From positions 1 to 48,701 of the forward strand of contig CABRHH010000021.1 in NCBI GenBank assembly GCA_902470695.1: 48,701 bases of DNA, written 5' to 3'. The notes beneath the pieces are model-generated. The model did no database searches. It had not been told where the DNA came from and was given only the letters and a program-made list of their open reading frames with translations. The position numbers and the translations under genes were made by a program. Within the stretch, counting starts at the first letter, position 1, and each line of letters opens with the position of its first letter. Shown here piece by piece: positions 1-8,753 of this stretch. The stretch comes from an uncultured Collinsella sp. (GTDB taxonomy: Bacteria > Actinomycetota > Coriobacteriia > Coriobacteriales > Coriobacteriaceae).

Positions 1-339
1 AGGTTCCTATCGAAAATCTCGGGCGCTACCCCTTGACTTCAAATAGCAGGTCTTTCTGCCAGCAAATCCCCACAGGCGACGGCAAGCGCCACCTGCAATG
101 CACCTATGGTTTTAGTCGACACACGCATCGATAAGCAGCAGTGACGGCATCGGGCAACAGAGCTGTCTGCAGTGATGCCGTCAAGCCATCACCAACGCAT
201 GTCAATCAGTTGTAGAAGCATGGGCCGTCGGACCGATCGCGCCGGCAGCTTGTCGCATGCAACCAGCGACACGCGCAGCAGGCCGATGATACGAACAGCA
301 CGGACGGATCGGGTGCGAAAACAGTACCTCGACCGGGGC
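1..339. other. Left edge without a recognisable gene
   Basis: I see no convincing reading frame here on either strand. The stretch lies downstream of the PTS IIB gene, which is read leftwards. Mannose-family PTS operons usually continue with IIC and IID, so these may begin beyond the left edge. The only structure noted is the hairpin at 142-183. Confidence 0.5.
142..183. repeat. Perfect 10-bp inverted repeat
   Basis: TGACGGCATC at 142-151 is matched by GATGCCGTCA at 174-183. The 22-nt loop can itself pair weakly. No T-run follows on either side, so an intrinsic terminator is not well supported. It lies about 160 nt after the stop of the PTS IIB gene and could be an intercistronic mRNA structure. 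Confidence 0.5.
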
Positions 340-807
340 CTAGAGCACCGACGAGGCTTTCACCGCAGAATCGGCAGGCACCATCTGGATCTCGACATCC
401 ACCCCATCAGCAATCAAGCCGCGCAGGATAGATTCCTCATCAGGCGTCACGTACACCACCTTGGAGATAGCGCGCGTGTGCTCACCCGCCTTGGTGCCTC
501 CCAGATTCAGACGCTTGATACCGCACGCGCGGCACAGGCGTTCGGCATCCGCGATCGACTCGACGACGATGAGCAGTCGATACGTATCGGTAACACCGCT
601 GTTGATGGCTGTGATTGAATCGTCGATGGTCTTTATCACGAGCTTGGTGTCGGCCGGCTTCGCCATCTTGATCACGCTTTTGCGCAGCGCATCGGCAGGC
701 ACTGCGTCATTCGCAACCAGGATGCAATCCACGCCCAGCGCGCTCCTCCAGGAAACAGCCACCTGCCCGTGAAGCAGACGATGGTCGACTCGAAGCAGCT
801 CGATCAT
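340..807 (-). CDS. PTS system mannose/fructose/sorbose family IIB subunit
   Basis: A 155-residue cytoplasmic phosphocarrier of the mannose-type PTS. It passes phosphate from IIA to the incoming sugar. The N-terminal RVDHRLLHGQV matches the family signature R-x-D-x-R-L-x-H-G-Q-V, and His13 is the expected phosphorylation site. Length is close to the usual size of stand-alone IIB proteins (about 160). The ATG at 807 was chosen over upstream starts because an AGAAAGG ribosome site lies 9 nt before it and homologues start close to this position. A GntR/UTRA regulator is encoded just upstream on the same strand. The sugar cannot be told from IIB alone, and no IIA, IIC or IID lies in the window. 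Confidence 0.9.
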   Translation of the reverse strand: MIELLRVDHRLLHGQVAVSWRSALGVDCILVANDAVPADALRKSVIKMAKPADTKLVIKTIDDSITAINSGVTDTYRLLIVVESIADAERLCRACGIKRLNLGGTKAGEHTRAISKVVYVTPDEESILRGLIADGVDVEIQMVPADSAVKASSVL

Positions 808-881
808 GAGGTCCATCCTTTCTCGCGCGATGTCTCGCGGCATCACCCGCCAAGCGGCAGGTGGTCTGAATTGCTGAACCA

Positions 882-926
882 ATTATAGCCTGTATTAACC
901 TGTTATATGCTGTCTTATATCAGGTT
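882..926 (-). promoter_or_regulatory. Promoter and candidate GntR operator of the PTS IIB gene
   Basis: On the minus strand a perfect TATAAT (882-887) precedes the IIB gene, with no good -35. Just upstream is a 30-bp imperfect palindrome at 897-926. Its outer arms are AACCTG and CAGGTT and its inner arms TATA and TATA. It covers the -35 region, as expected for a repressor site. The regulator encoded next door is the obvious candidate, but this is inference. Confidence 0.55.
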
Positions 927-1070
927 CGGCGAACGGTCGGTTTTTCGGGGTGAACGGCTTGTCACGCGCCCGCCGGACCGAATCCCATCCAAGCAATGCC
1001 GCAACATGCCGATGCGGCAGGCCCCTTAGCGCAAAACGACGGTGCGAGCATCTCGATCAAGTGAGGCCCG

Positions 1071-1832
1071 TTAGATGCGGAACGTGTAGCGCGTTCCCAC
1101 GATATGCTGCTTGCCCAGATAGAGCGGGGCACCCGACTCGTCGTAATAGCGGCCGTACAGGCGAAACAACGGCTCCCCCGTCGGGACATGCAGCCGCGCC
1201 GCCTCCACGGGTGCAGCCTTCTCCAAATCGAGCCGGCAGGGTTCTTTCAGCGTCGGGTCACCATAACCATGCTCGGACACGATATCGAACAGCGACGTAT
1301 CCTCAAAATCAGCCTGCCGCAAGAACGCGAATTCCCGTGCGGGAAAGTAGTTCTCCTCCACCATGATGGGGATGCCGTCTGCCGTGCGTACACGCTCGAC
1401 CCGCAGCAGTGACCCCTCGCTGCCGAACCCGAAAAACTCGCGCTCGTTTTCAAACCCGCTCACTGTATCGCAAGAAACCAGCCGGGCACCGGCGCGCATG
1501 CCGTTCGCGCGGCATGCCTCGGTAAAGCTCTCGACATCGTTGTCCTGCACGAACTTCGCCGAGACCTTCTGCGCGGCAGTGTGCGCGGGCGGCTCGTCCG
1601 ATACGTAGGTGCCCTTGCCGGGGCGCTTGACAAGGTATCCCTCGTCAACAAGCTCACGCAGTGCGCGGCGAATGGTGATGCGACTGACACCGTACAAGGT
1701 GTTGAGACGGTCTTCGGAGGGAATGCGACTACCAGGGGCGAACGTGCCATCGTCGATCTGACCCTGCAGCTGACGTCGCAACTGTTCATAGAGCGGCGTT
1801 GATGAACGCTCATCGAGCTGTGCCTGCTCCAT
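1071..1832 (-). CDS. GntR family regulator with UTRA ligand domain
   Basis: A 253-residue HutC-subfamily repressor. Residues about 10-78 form the winged helix, with PLYEQLRRQL, IPSEDRLNTLYGVSRITIRR and the wing segment GYLVKRPGKGTYV. Residues about 95-250 fit the UTRA domain, which binds a small effector, often a phosphorylated sugar. The ATG at 1832 has AGGAGG 7 nt upstream, and a TATAAT lies at 1880-1885 on the same strand. Its position directly before a PTS IIB gene suggests it controls that sugar system. The effector is unknown. Confidence 0.92.
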   Translation of the reverse strand: MEQAQLDERSSTPLYEQLRRQLQGQIDDGTFAPGSRIPSEDRLNTLYGVSRITIRRALRELVDEGYLVKRPGKGTYVSDEPPAHTAAQKVSAKFVQDNDVESFTEACRANGMRAGARLVSCDTVSGFENEREFFGFGSEGSLLRVERVRTADGIPIMVEENYFPAREFAFLRQADFEDTSLFDIVSEHGYGDPTLKEPCRLDLEKAAPVEAARLHVPTGEPLFRLYGRYYDESGAPLYLGKQHIVGTRYTFRI

Positions 1833-1845
1833 ACGATCGCCTCCT

Positions 1846-1885
1846 GTATTGATACGTCTTAACCCGTCTCTTGGAGCTGATTATA
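1846..1885 (-). promoter_or_regulatory. Promoter of the gntR gene with a small palindrome
   Basis: TATAAT on the minus strand (1880-1885) is the likely -10. GTATTGATAC at 1846-1855 is a palindrome between the -10 and the ribosome site, the kind of GTAT-ATAC core that GntR/HutC proteins often bind. Autoregulation is inferred. Confidence 0.45.
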
Positions 1886-1940
1886 GACTGCCGGCGTGAT
1901 TGCGCCGCAAAAAACATTGGCGAGCACAAGGGTCGCGGAT

Positions 1941-1971
1941 AAAGTTACCGTTGGTAAATTTTCTATTGACG
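1941..1971 (+). promoter_or_regulatory. Palindrome and TTGACG box before the DUF3793 gene
   Basis: TTACC-GTT-GGTAA (1945-1957) is flanked by AAA and TTT, giving a 21-bp imperfect palindrome at 1941-1961. TTGACG at 1966-1971 is a reasonable -35, but the -10 is unclear (TAAGTT at 1989). A second GTTA-CCTA-TAAC element lies at about 1992-2003. It may be the operator for the DUF3793-flavodoxin pair; the regulator is unknown. Confidence 0.4.
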
Positions 1972-2079
1972 GGTGCTTGTGTGCGCGATAAGTTACCTAT
2001 AACGAACTTACGCCGAGCACCCCAAGGCTCGGCGTCGGGTTTCAGGACGGCTTCGCGCTGCGACCCCGAAAGGAGCACG

Positions 2080-2799
2080 GTGACCAGGATCATCGACACC
2101 GCCGCCCTCGAAGCGGCCATCGTGCGCAACTGCGCTCCCGCGCTGGCGGGCATCAAACCCGCCTGCCTGTTCACCTTCCCCGGAACCTTCCGCGCGCACG
2201 CGGATGCCGCCGCGCGACGCTCGCAGCTCATCGCCGCCGTCGAGGCGTGCCGCACCGCACTCGGTCGCACGCCGCTTGCCATCCGCATCCTCGCCTGGCG
2301 TCACTGCGGCGCCCTCATCTATGTCTACCGTCCGCGCGATCTGCGCGCGCATATCGCGCAGGAACCCTGCGCCCGCATCCTCGCGCGCGCCGGCTACGAT
2401 CCGGGCAACCTGGACCGATGCCTGGGCCAACTTGCCCACCGCCTTGCCGCCGACATCCGAACGCGCGAACAGCTCCGTACGGCAGGCGCCGTCGACGGCG
2501 GCGCAGAACCAACGAACACCTCAGCGGCGCTCGCAGACAGATGCCCGCGCGACCCAACGCGCTGCACCCGCGACTTCCCGCACGAGATCGGCTGCTTTCT
2601 CGGCTACCCAGCCCACGACATCGAGGGCTTCATCGAGCACGGCGGCCAAAACTACCTCATCTGCGGCGCGTGGAAAGTCTACGCCGACGCCGAGGGCGCG
2701 CAAGCAACATTCAACGCCTATAAGCAGTGCACGCACACGCTCACCCGCGCCTATCAACGCGGCTGCAGCCTCGACGCGCTCGCAGCCGCTGCGGCATAG
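2080..2799 (+). CDS. DUF3793 family protein
   Basis: A 239-residue protein of unknown function. Family marks are the N-terminal NCAPALAGIKPACLF, the central FPHEIGCFLGYP and the near-terminal ICGAWKVY with YKQCTHTL. The start is GTG at 2080 with AAAGGAG 6 nt upstream; the frame is open further upstream without a better start. An Ala/Arg-rich stretch just before FPHEIG looks like a loose insertion. It is followed after 42 bp by a flavodoxin gene. DUF3793 genes are commonly found beside short flavodoxins in gut anaerobes, which hints at redox or iron-limitation work, but the molecular role is not known. Confidence 0.85.
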   Translation: MTRIIDTAALEAAIVRNCAPALAGIKPACLFTFPGTFRAHADAAARRSQLIAAVEACRTALGRTPLAIRILAWRHCGALIYVYRPRDLRAHIAQEPCARILARAGYDPGNLDRCLGQLAHRLAADIRTREQLRTAGAVDGGAEPTNTSAALADRCPRDPTRCTRDFPHEIGCFLGYPAHDIEGFIEHGGQNYLICGAWKVYADAEGAQATFNAYKQCTHTLTRAYQRGCSLDALAAAAA

Positions 2800-2841
2800 G
2801 AACCATCCAACCGGGGCAACCCCCAACAGAAAGGAACGAAC

Positions 2842-3261
2842 ATGAACGTCGCCATCGTCTTTTGGAGCGGCACGGGCAACACCGAGGCCATGGCTTCCTG
2901 CGTGGCCGAGGGCGCTGCGGCCGCCGGCGGCACCACCGAGACCATCCAGGCCGCGGACTTCACCGTCGACCGCCTGAGCGCCTTCGACGCCATCGCTTTC
3001 GGATGCCCGGCCATGGGCGCCGAGGAACTCGAGTCCGACGAGTTCCAGCCCATGTGGGACGAGGTCAAAACGGAGCTCGGCAACAAGAAGGTCGCTCTGT
3101 TCGGCAGCTACGAGTGGGCCGAGGGCGAGTGGATGGAGACTTGGAAGGCCGAGGCCGAGGAGCTGGGGCTGAACGTTGTGGGCACCCAGATCGCCTACGA
3201 CACCCCCGACGCCGACGCCGAGCAGGCCTGCCGCGAGCTCGGCACTTCTCTCGCGCAGTAG
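2842..3261 (+). CDS. Short-chain flavodoxin
   Basis: A 139-residue FMN-binding electron carrier of the cytoplasm. The phosphate-binding loop WSGTGNTE is at residues 8-15, and FGSYEWAEGEWM supplies the second flavin-contact loop. Length is typical for short-chain flavodoxins. The ribosome site AGAAAGGA precedes the ATG. It forms a two-gene unit with the DUF3793 gene and is closed by the hairpin at 3330-3368. Flavodoxins often replace ferredoxin when iron is short, so iron control is plausible but not shown here. Confidence 0.93.
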   Translation: MNVAIVFWSGTGNTEAMASCVAEGAAAAGGTTETIQAADFTVDRLSAFDAIAFGCPAMGAEELESDEFQPMWDEVKTELGNKKVALFGSYEWAEGEWMETWKAEAEELGLNVVGTQIAYDTPDADAEQACRELGTSLAQ

Positions 3262-3329
3262 CCTTCCAAGCGGATACAGCCGGCGCCGAACCCAACACAC
3301 GCCATCGGCGCCGCATACCACCGCACGCA

Positions 3330-3374
3330 CGAGGGCCACCCGCAGCTCACAGCTGCGAGCGGCCCTCGATTTAT
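3330..3374 (+). terminator. Terminator after the flavodoxin gene
   Basis: CGAGGGCC (3330-3337) pairs with GGCCCTCG (3361-3368), and an inner CGCAGCT/AGCTGCG stem extends the hairpin. It is followed by the short AT-rich tail ATTTAT. It ends the DUF3793-flavodoxin unit. Confidence 0.75.
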
Positions 3375-3639
3375 GCAGAGACCGTTCGTGAACGGGCGCA
3401 TGAAAAGCGGCCATCCGTCACCCGGACGACGCCGCCTCAAACCCGCTGCAGCTTATCGCAGCGGATTGCCCGCGCAGGCGGGGCCACACCCGGGCGACGC
3501 CGCCGCAACTCATCGCGGCAGGCAGCTCCGCGCAGGCGTGCGGCAACGCTGCGGTATACGGTCACGCCCAGAATCCTGCCGGAGCGTCACACAGGCCGCC
3601 CCGGCGACCTCGCCTGGAAGAACCTCCTACGGAAACCCC
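3375..3639. repeat. Gap between convergent genes with a 68-bp imperfect repeat
   Basis: No gene is seen between the flavodoxin terminator and the 3' end of pgi. CACCCGGACGACGCCGCC at 3419-3436 recurs with one change at 3487-3504, and CGCGCAGGCG follows each copy, so a unit of about 68 bp is imperfectly duplicated. A CCGCTGC/GCAGCGG hairpin lies at 3443-3464. Confidence 0.5.
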
Positions 3640-5331
3640 CTACTTGCGCGTAGCGCGGTAGAACTCGATCAGCGCGCGGGTAGAGGCGTCCTGCGCGGCC
3701 AGGGCCGCATCGTCGTGGAACGCTGGCGTGATCTGCTTGGCGAGCTGTTTGCCCAGCTCCACACCCCACTGATCGTAGGAATCGATGCCCCACACGGTGC
3801 CCTCGACGAACGTGATGTGCTCGTACAGCGCGATGAGCTCACCGAGCGCAAACGGCGTCAGCGTATCGCCGAAGATCGAGGTCGTGGGACGGTTGCCGGC
3901 GAATACGCGCGCCGGCACCATCCACTCGGCCGTACCCTCGGCGCGCACCTCCTCGGCCGTCTTGCCGAACGCCAGTGCCTTGGTCTGCGCCAGGAAGTTA
4001 CCCAAGAACAGCTCATGTACGTCCTGACCGTTGTCGACGGCGGGGTTGGCCGTGTTCGCGAAGGCGATGAAATCGGCCGGCACCACCACGCTGCCCTGGT
4101 GGATGAGCTGGTAGAAGGCGTGCTGGCCGTTCGTGCCCGGCTCGCCCCAGAACACCTCGCCGGTATGGCAGGTCACCGGCGTGCCGTCCCAGCGCACGTG
4201 CTTGCCGTTGGACTCCATGGTGAGCTGCTGCAGGTAGGCCGGGAAGCGGTGCAAGTACTGTGTGTAGGGCAGCACGGCGTGCGTATCGGCGCCGAAGAAG
4301 TTGACGTACCACACGTTCATGAGACCCATGAGCGCCACGACGTTCTCCTCGAGCGGCGTGTTCACGAAGTACTCGTCGATGGCGCGGAAGCCGGCCAAAA
4401 ACTCGGCGAAACGCTCAGGTCCCAGCACGATGATCAGCGACAGGCCCACGGCGGAATCGACCGAGTAGCGGCCGCCCACCCAGTTCCAGAACCCGAAGGC
4501 GTTCTCGGGGTCGATGCCGAAGTCGGCCACCAGGTCGAGCGCGGTGGACACGGCCACGAAATGACGGCGAATGGCCTCGGCGTCCTGCTCGGCGCTGCCG
4601 TCGATGGCACCGGCCGCACGGAGCTGCTCGAGCATCCAGGTCTTGACCTCGCGCGCGTTGGTGAGGGTCTCCAGCGTGGTGAACGTCTTGGAGACGATGA
4701 TCACCAGCGTGGTCTCGGGGTCGAGCCCGCGAAGCTTCTCGGCCTGGTCGTTCGGGTCGATGTTGGAGATGTAGCGGCAGTCGATCCCCGCGTCAGCATA
4801 GGGGCGCAGGGCCTCGTAGGCCATGACCGGGCCGAGGTCGGAGCCGCCGATGCCGATCGACACCAGGTGCTCGATCTTCTTGCCGGACACGCCGCGCCAC
4901 GCGCCGGAGCGCACGCGCTCGGCAAAGGCGTACATGCGGTCCAGCACCTCGTGCACGTCGGCCACAACATCCTGGCCGTCGACGATCAGCTCGCCCTTCT
5001 GCTCGGCCGGGCGACGCAGCGCGGTGTGCAGCACGGCGCGGTCCTCGGTGGTGTTGATGTGCTCGCCGGCGAACATGGCATCGCGGCGTGCCTCGATGCC
5101 GCAGGCGCGGCCGAGGTCTGCGAGCAGCTTGACCGTCTCGTCGGTGATGAGGTTCTTGGAGAGGTCGAAGTGCAGGTCGCCGGCGTTAAAGGAGAGCTTC
5201 TCCACGCGCGCGGGGTCGGCGGCGAACCAATCGGCCAGGCTGATTCCCTGGGCCTTAAGCTCGTCGAAATGCTCCTGGAGCGCGGCCCATGCGGGGGTCT
5301 GGGTGGCATCGATGGGTGCAGAGACTGCCAT
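3640..5331 (-). CDS. pgi: Glucose-6-phosphate isomerase
   Basis: A 563-residue cytoplasmic enzyme that interconverts glucose 6-phosphate and fructose 6-phosphate. Diagnostic segments in order are SIGIGGSDLGP, VSKTFTTLET (phosphate binding), FWNWVGGRYS, GEVFWGEPGTNGQHAFYQL (active-site Glu and His) and the C-terminal WGVELGKQLA with the catalytic Lys. Length fits the long bacterial form (about 550). The ATG has AAGGA 9 nt upstream. It is transcribed alone, towards the flavodoxin terminator. A possible -10 (TAGAAT on the minus strand, 5371-5376) abuts the short repeats at 5376-5452. Confidence 0.97.
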   Translation of the reverse strand: MAVSAPIDATQTPAWAALQEHFDELKAQGISLADWFAADPARVEKLSFNAGDLHFDLSKNLITDETVKLLADLGRACGIEARRDAMFAGEHINTTEDRAVLHTALRRPAEQKGELIVDGQDVVADVHEVLDRMYAFAERVRSGAWRGVSGKKIEHLVSIGIGGSDLGPVMAYEALRPYADAGIDCRYISNIDPNDQAEKLRGLDPETTLVIIVSKTFTTLETLTNAREVKTWMLEQLRAAGAIDGSAEQDAEAIRRHFVAVSTALDLVADFGIDPENAFGFWNWVGGRYSVDSAVGLSLIIVLGPERFAEFLAGFRAIDEYFVNTPLEENVVALMGLMNVWYVNFFGADTHAVLPYTQYLHRFPAYLQQLTMESNGKHVRWDGTPVTCHTGEVFWGEPGTNGQHAFYQLIHQGSVVVPADFIAFANTANPAVDNGQDVHELFLGNFLAQTKALAFGKTAEEVRAEGTAEWMVPARVFAGNRPTTSIFGDTLTPFALGELIALYEHITFVEGTVWGIDSYDQWGVELGKQLAKQITPAFHDDAALAAQDASTRALIEFYRATRK

Positions 5332-5375
5332 GTGTACGTCCTTCCTATGATGACAAACACGGATGCGTTCATTCT

Positions 5376-5452
5376 ACGCCAAACGACGGGCCACCCGTGC
5401 GCCAAACGGCTGGGCGCTCGTGCGCCAAACGACGGGCTGCAAACGACGGCCT
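5376..5452. repeat. Imperfect short tandem repeat between pgi and the DegV gene
   Basis: CGCCAAACGACGGG occurs at about 5377-5390, with variants starting near 5400, 5422 and 5438 (units of roughly 17-23 bp). It fills the space between the DegV stop and the pgi start and so overlaps the likely pgi promoter. Confidence 0.65.
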
Positions 5453-5468
5453 GCCCGGCGCTCGAGCC

Positions 5469-6326
5469 TTACGCCCGGAAGAACGCCACCGCCACGGCGC
5501 CGGGCCCCACATGCGTGCCGATGGTGGCGCCCACCAGCAGCACGGGCAGCTCGTCGCGCCCCACATGGGCCTCCCATACCGAGCGGCTGTCCTCGATGTA
5601 CTTGCGCAGCAGCTTGTCCGACAGGCCGGAGTAGCCCAACATGACGGGCATGGAAAAGTCGATGCCGCCGGCGGCCAGGACCTGCTGGTGCAGCAGGTTG
5701 CGGCCGTTCTTGGAGCCGCGGGCGCGGCCGAGCAGCGCCACCTCGCCGTCCTCGATGGCGATGACCGGCTTGATGGACAGCAGCTCGCCCACGGTACCGG
5801 CAGCCGCCGAGATACGCCCGCCGCGCTTCAGGTACTCCAGGGTGTCGAGCAGGCCCACCACGCAGATGCGCTCCTGCGCGCGCTCGAGCTCCGCGGCGAT
5901 CTGCGCGGCCGAAAGCCCCTGCTCAACCAGGCGCAAGGCGTAGCGCGCCAGCACGTACTCGCCCACGGTCACGCTGCGGCTGTCCACCACGTGCACCTCC
6001 TGGCCGGCGGCGCGTGCCTGGGCGGCCGCGGTGCAGGCGCTCTGATGCGTGCCGGACAGCTTGGCCGAGATCGTGACGATCACCGCGTCGTCACCGGCCT
6101 GCGCCGCGCGCTCGAGCGCCTGGGTGAACGCATACGGGTTCACCTGGCCGGTCGTGGGGAACGTATCGCCTTCCACCAGCAGCTCGTAGAAGCGCTCACG
6201 GTCCAGGTCGACATCGGCTTGGTAGGTCGTCTCGCCAAACGCGATGCTCAAGGGCAGGACGTCGAGCGCCGGGTGCTCGCCCGGCAGGAAATCGGAACCC
6301 GAGTCGGTGATGATGCGAACGGACAT
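5469..6326 (-). CDS. DegV family (FakB-like) fatty-acid-binding protein
   Basis: A 285-residue cytoplasmic protein. It opens with VRIITDSGSDFLPGE, the DegV signature. The central TTGQVNPYAFTQ and VTISAKLSGTHQSA contain the TTG and SGT elements that hold the fatty acid carboxylate. GRISAAAGTVG follows. Proteins of this family (FakB) present exogenous fatty acids to the kinase FakA. No fakA is in the window. The ATG at 6326 was preferred to the upstream ATG because GGGAGGCGG lies between them. It is a single gene, downstream of no obvious operon partner. Confidence 0.92.
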   Translation of the reverse strand: MSVRIITDSGSDFLPGEHPALDVLPLSIAFGETTYQADVDLDRERFYELLVEGDTFPTTGQVNPYAFTQALERAAQAGDDAVIVTISAKLSGTHQSACTAAAQARAAGQEVHVVDSRSVTVGEYVLARYALRLVEQGLSAAQIAAELERAQERICVVGLLDTLEYLKRGGRISAAAGTVGELLSIKPVIAIEDGEVALLGRARGSKNGRNLLHQQVLAAGGIDFSMPVMLGYSGLSDKLLRKYIEDSRSVWEAHVGRDELPVLLVGATIGTHVGPGAVAVAFFRA

Positions 6327-6953
6327 GGCCGCCTCCCTCATCCAGATGGCTCAACAGGCCATGCAGAAGCTAGATATCGTACAAATTGGAGAGATTGTAT
6401 CGCTAACTTTCCACTCACACAGACATGACACATTGTGCTGCGGGCCGGGCGGACGCCATCACGCACCCCCTCAGCGCGGGCGCGTTCCGTTCATGCCGCA
6501 CGCCGCCCGTGCCGTGGCGCCCCCCACCGCACCGCGCAGCCCATTCGTGCCGCACCTCTCTCACACCCCCGCGCGAGCGTGTCCCGTTCATGCCGCACGC
6601 CGCCCGCGCCGCGCCACGCAGTAGATGCCCCGCCCCTCCGCATCGCACTCACACCGCGCGACAGACACCCGCGTGCCCTCGTACCGTGCAGCAGATGCCG
6701 CACACCCGTGCCTCGGCGAGAGGCCCGTATCGCATAGCGATCGCCCCGTTTTGGTGGGCGGCCAACGGGTCGCACGTACAACGGGAAGCGCCGTGGTGCC
6801 CTGTGCCGCGACGGGGCTGCGTGCAGGCCGCCTGCAGGCCGTCTGCGTACGCAAACCGGCCGTTCGCCGATTCAGCTGCAGAAAACCCCGCCCCGGGCGG
6901 TATCAATGTAGCAACCGCGCATGCACGGTGCGCACGCCCGCAAGGAGGACATC
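6327..6953. repeat. Long leader region of pckA with local repeats
   Basis: No gene is supported in these 627 bases; open frames are Arg/His/Pro-rich and repetitive. A 28-bp segment beginning CCGTTCATGCCGCAC is found at 6487-6514 and again at 6584-6611 with a single mismatch. A degraded copy (CATTCGTGCCGCAC) starts near 6542. The regulatory signals of pckA (6954) and of the divergent DegV gene must both lie here. TACAAT and TACGAT on the minus strand near 6380-6405 are possible DegV -10 boxes. Confidence 0.6.
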
Positions 6954-8594
6954 ATGGCCGCATCCATCGTATCGAAGGTCCTGCAGCGTCAGGGCATCGG
7001 CATCGCCACGGGCGGCAAAGCCGGCAAGGACAAGGCCGCGCCCGCGCCGACCTTACATGTCGACATGACGCCCGCCGCGCTCATCGAGCAGGCGGTCATC
7101 CGCGGCGAAGGCGAGCTGGCGGCCAACGGATCGCTCGTCGTCAAGACCGGCGCCTACACCGGGCGCAGCCCCAAGGACCGCTTCATCGTCGATACCCCCG
7201 ACGTGCACGACACAATCGCCTGGGGCGCGGTCAACACGCCGCTGGATCCCGCCTGCTACGAACGCATCCGCGACGGGGTCGCCGCCTACCTCACGAACCG
7301 CGACGACCTGTTCGTGGTGCGCGGCATGGCCGGCGCGAACCGCCGACACGCCCGCAAGTTCATGGTGGCCTGCGAGCGGGCGAGCCAGGCCCTGTTCATC
7401 ACCCAGCTGCTCGTGCGCCCCACCGCCGGCGAGCGCCGCCGCTACGGCGAGCCCGACTTCACCATCCTCTCCGCACCGGGCTACACCTGCAACCCGGCGC
7501 GCGACGGCGTGGCGAGCACGGCGGCCGTCATCATCAACTTCTCCGAGCGCGTGATCATCGTGGCGGGCACCGGCTACTCCGGCGAAATCAAGAAATCGAT
7601 CTTCTCCGTCATGAACTACCTGCTGCCTGTCGAGGACCACGTGCTGCCCATGCACTGCTCGGCCTCCATGGATCCCAGCACGCACAAGACGGCCGTATTC
7701 TTCGGCCTCTCCGGCACCGGCAAGACCACGCTGTCGGCCAACCCAACGCGCCTGCTGATCGGTGACGACGAGCACGGCTGGGCCGCAGGCGAGGGCATCT
7801 TCAACATCGAGGGCGGCTGCTACGCCAAGCGCGACGGGCTCACCGAGCAACGCGAACCCGAGATCTTCCGGGCGGTGCGCTTCGGCAGCCTGTGCGAGAA
7901 CGTCATACTCGACGCCGCGCGACGGCCCGACTACGCCGACACCTCGCTGACGCGCAACACGCGCGTGGGCTATCCCATCGAGCACATCACCTCCGCCTGG
8001 ACCAAGGGCTGCGGGCAAGAGCCCAGCGTGGTGATCTTTCTCACCTGCGACGCATTCGGCGTGCTGCCGCCCATCGCGCGGCTTACGCCCGAGGCCGCCA
8101 TGTACCACTTCGTCACCGGGTTCACCGCCAAGGTCGCCGGCACTGAGCTGGGGATCGTGGAGCCCGTGCCCACCTTCTCCTCCCTGTTTGGCGAGCCGTT
8201 CATGCCGCTCGACCCGCTCGTGTACGCGCGCATGCTCGGCGAACGCATCGAGGCAGGCGGCGCGCGCGTCTACCTGGTGAACACCGGCTGGATCGGCGGC
8301 AGCTACGGAACCGGGCACCGCATCGAGCTGGCCTACACCCGCGCCTTGGTTGCCCGCGCCCTCGATGGGCATATCGAGGACGCGCAGTTCGTGCACGATG
8401 AGGTCTTCAACATGGACGTGCCCACCAGCTGCCACGGCGTGCCCGACGGCATCCTGCTGCCATGGCGCCTATGGCCGAGCCGCTCGCTGTACCACGAGGC
8501 CGCCCACACCCTGGCGGCCATGTTCCGCGAGAACTTCGAGCGCCGTTACAGCCACCTGCCCGAGGCGGTGCGCCTGGCCGGCCCCCAGGGATAG
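6954..8594 (+). CDS. pckA: Phosphoenolpyruvate carboxykinase (ATP)
   Basis: A 546-residue cytoplasmic enzyme that interconverts oxaloacetate + ATP and phosphoenolpyruvate + CO2 + ADP. In gut anaerobes it often runs in the carboxylating direction. Visible motifs are KTGAYTGRSPKDRF (substrate Arg), the P-loop GLSGTGKTTLS, the metal-binding LIGDDEHGW and the adenine-side region NTGWIGGSYGTGHRI. Length matches the ATP-dependent family (about 530-540). The ATG at 6954 has a strong AAGGAGG 6 nt upstream. It stands alone between two repeat-rich gaps. Confidence 0.97.
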   Translation: MAASIVSKVLQRQGIGIATGGKAGKDKAAPAPTLHVDMTPAALIEQAVIRGEGELAANGSLVVKTGAYTGRSPKDRFIVDTPDVHDTIAWGAVNTPLDPACYERIRDGVAAYLTNRDDLFVVRGMAGANRRHARKFMVACERASQALFITQLLVRPTAGERRRYGEPDFTILSAPGYTCNPARDGVASTAAVIINFSERVIIVAGTGYSGEIKKSIFSVMNYLLPVEDHVLPMHCSASMDPSTHKTAVFFGLSGTGKTTLSANPTRLLIGDDEHGWAAGEGIFNIEGGCYAKRDGLTEQREPEIFRAVRFGSLCENVILDAARRPDYADTSLTRNTRVGYPIEHITSAWTKGCGQEPSVVIFLTCDAFGVLPPIARLTPEAAMYHFVTGFTAKVAGTELGIVEPVPTFSSLFGEPFMPLDPLVYARMLGERIEAGGARVYLVNTGWIGGSYGTGHRIELAYTRALVARALDGHIEDAQFVHDEVFNMDVPTSCHGVPDGILLPWRLWPSRSLYHEAAHTLAAMFRENFERRYSHLPEAVRLAGPQG

Positions 8595-8753
8595 ACGCGA
8601 GCCGCCGGGCTGGGACGGGCGTGGTTGCGAGGCCCGGGGGCGGGCGCGGGGGAGCACCGGAGCCCGGCAGGCGTGCGGGCCGGGCTGGGGTCGGCATGCT
8701 TGCCAGCACACGGGGCGGGCGCGCGGGGCGGACGCGCGGGGGCCGATCCGGAC

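Noticed and set aside
172..618. Plus-strand open frame at the left edge
   Set aside because: It overlaps the 3' part of the PTS IIB gene, is Arg/His-rich and lacks a ribosome site.
3373..5634. 753-codon open frame antisense to pgi
   Set aside because: It mirrors the codon structure of pgi; the product has no domain and no ribosome site.
7053..8435. 460-codon open frame antisense to pckA
   Set aside because: A shadow of pckA with no recognisable domain.
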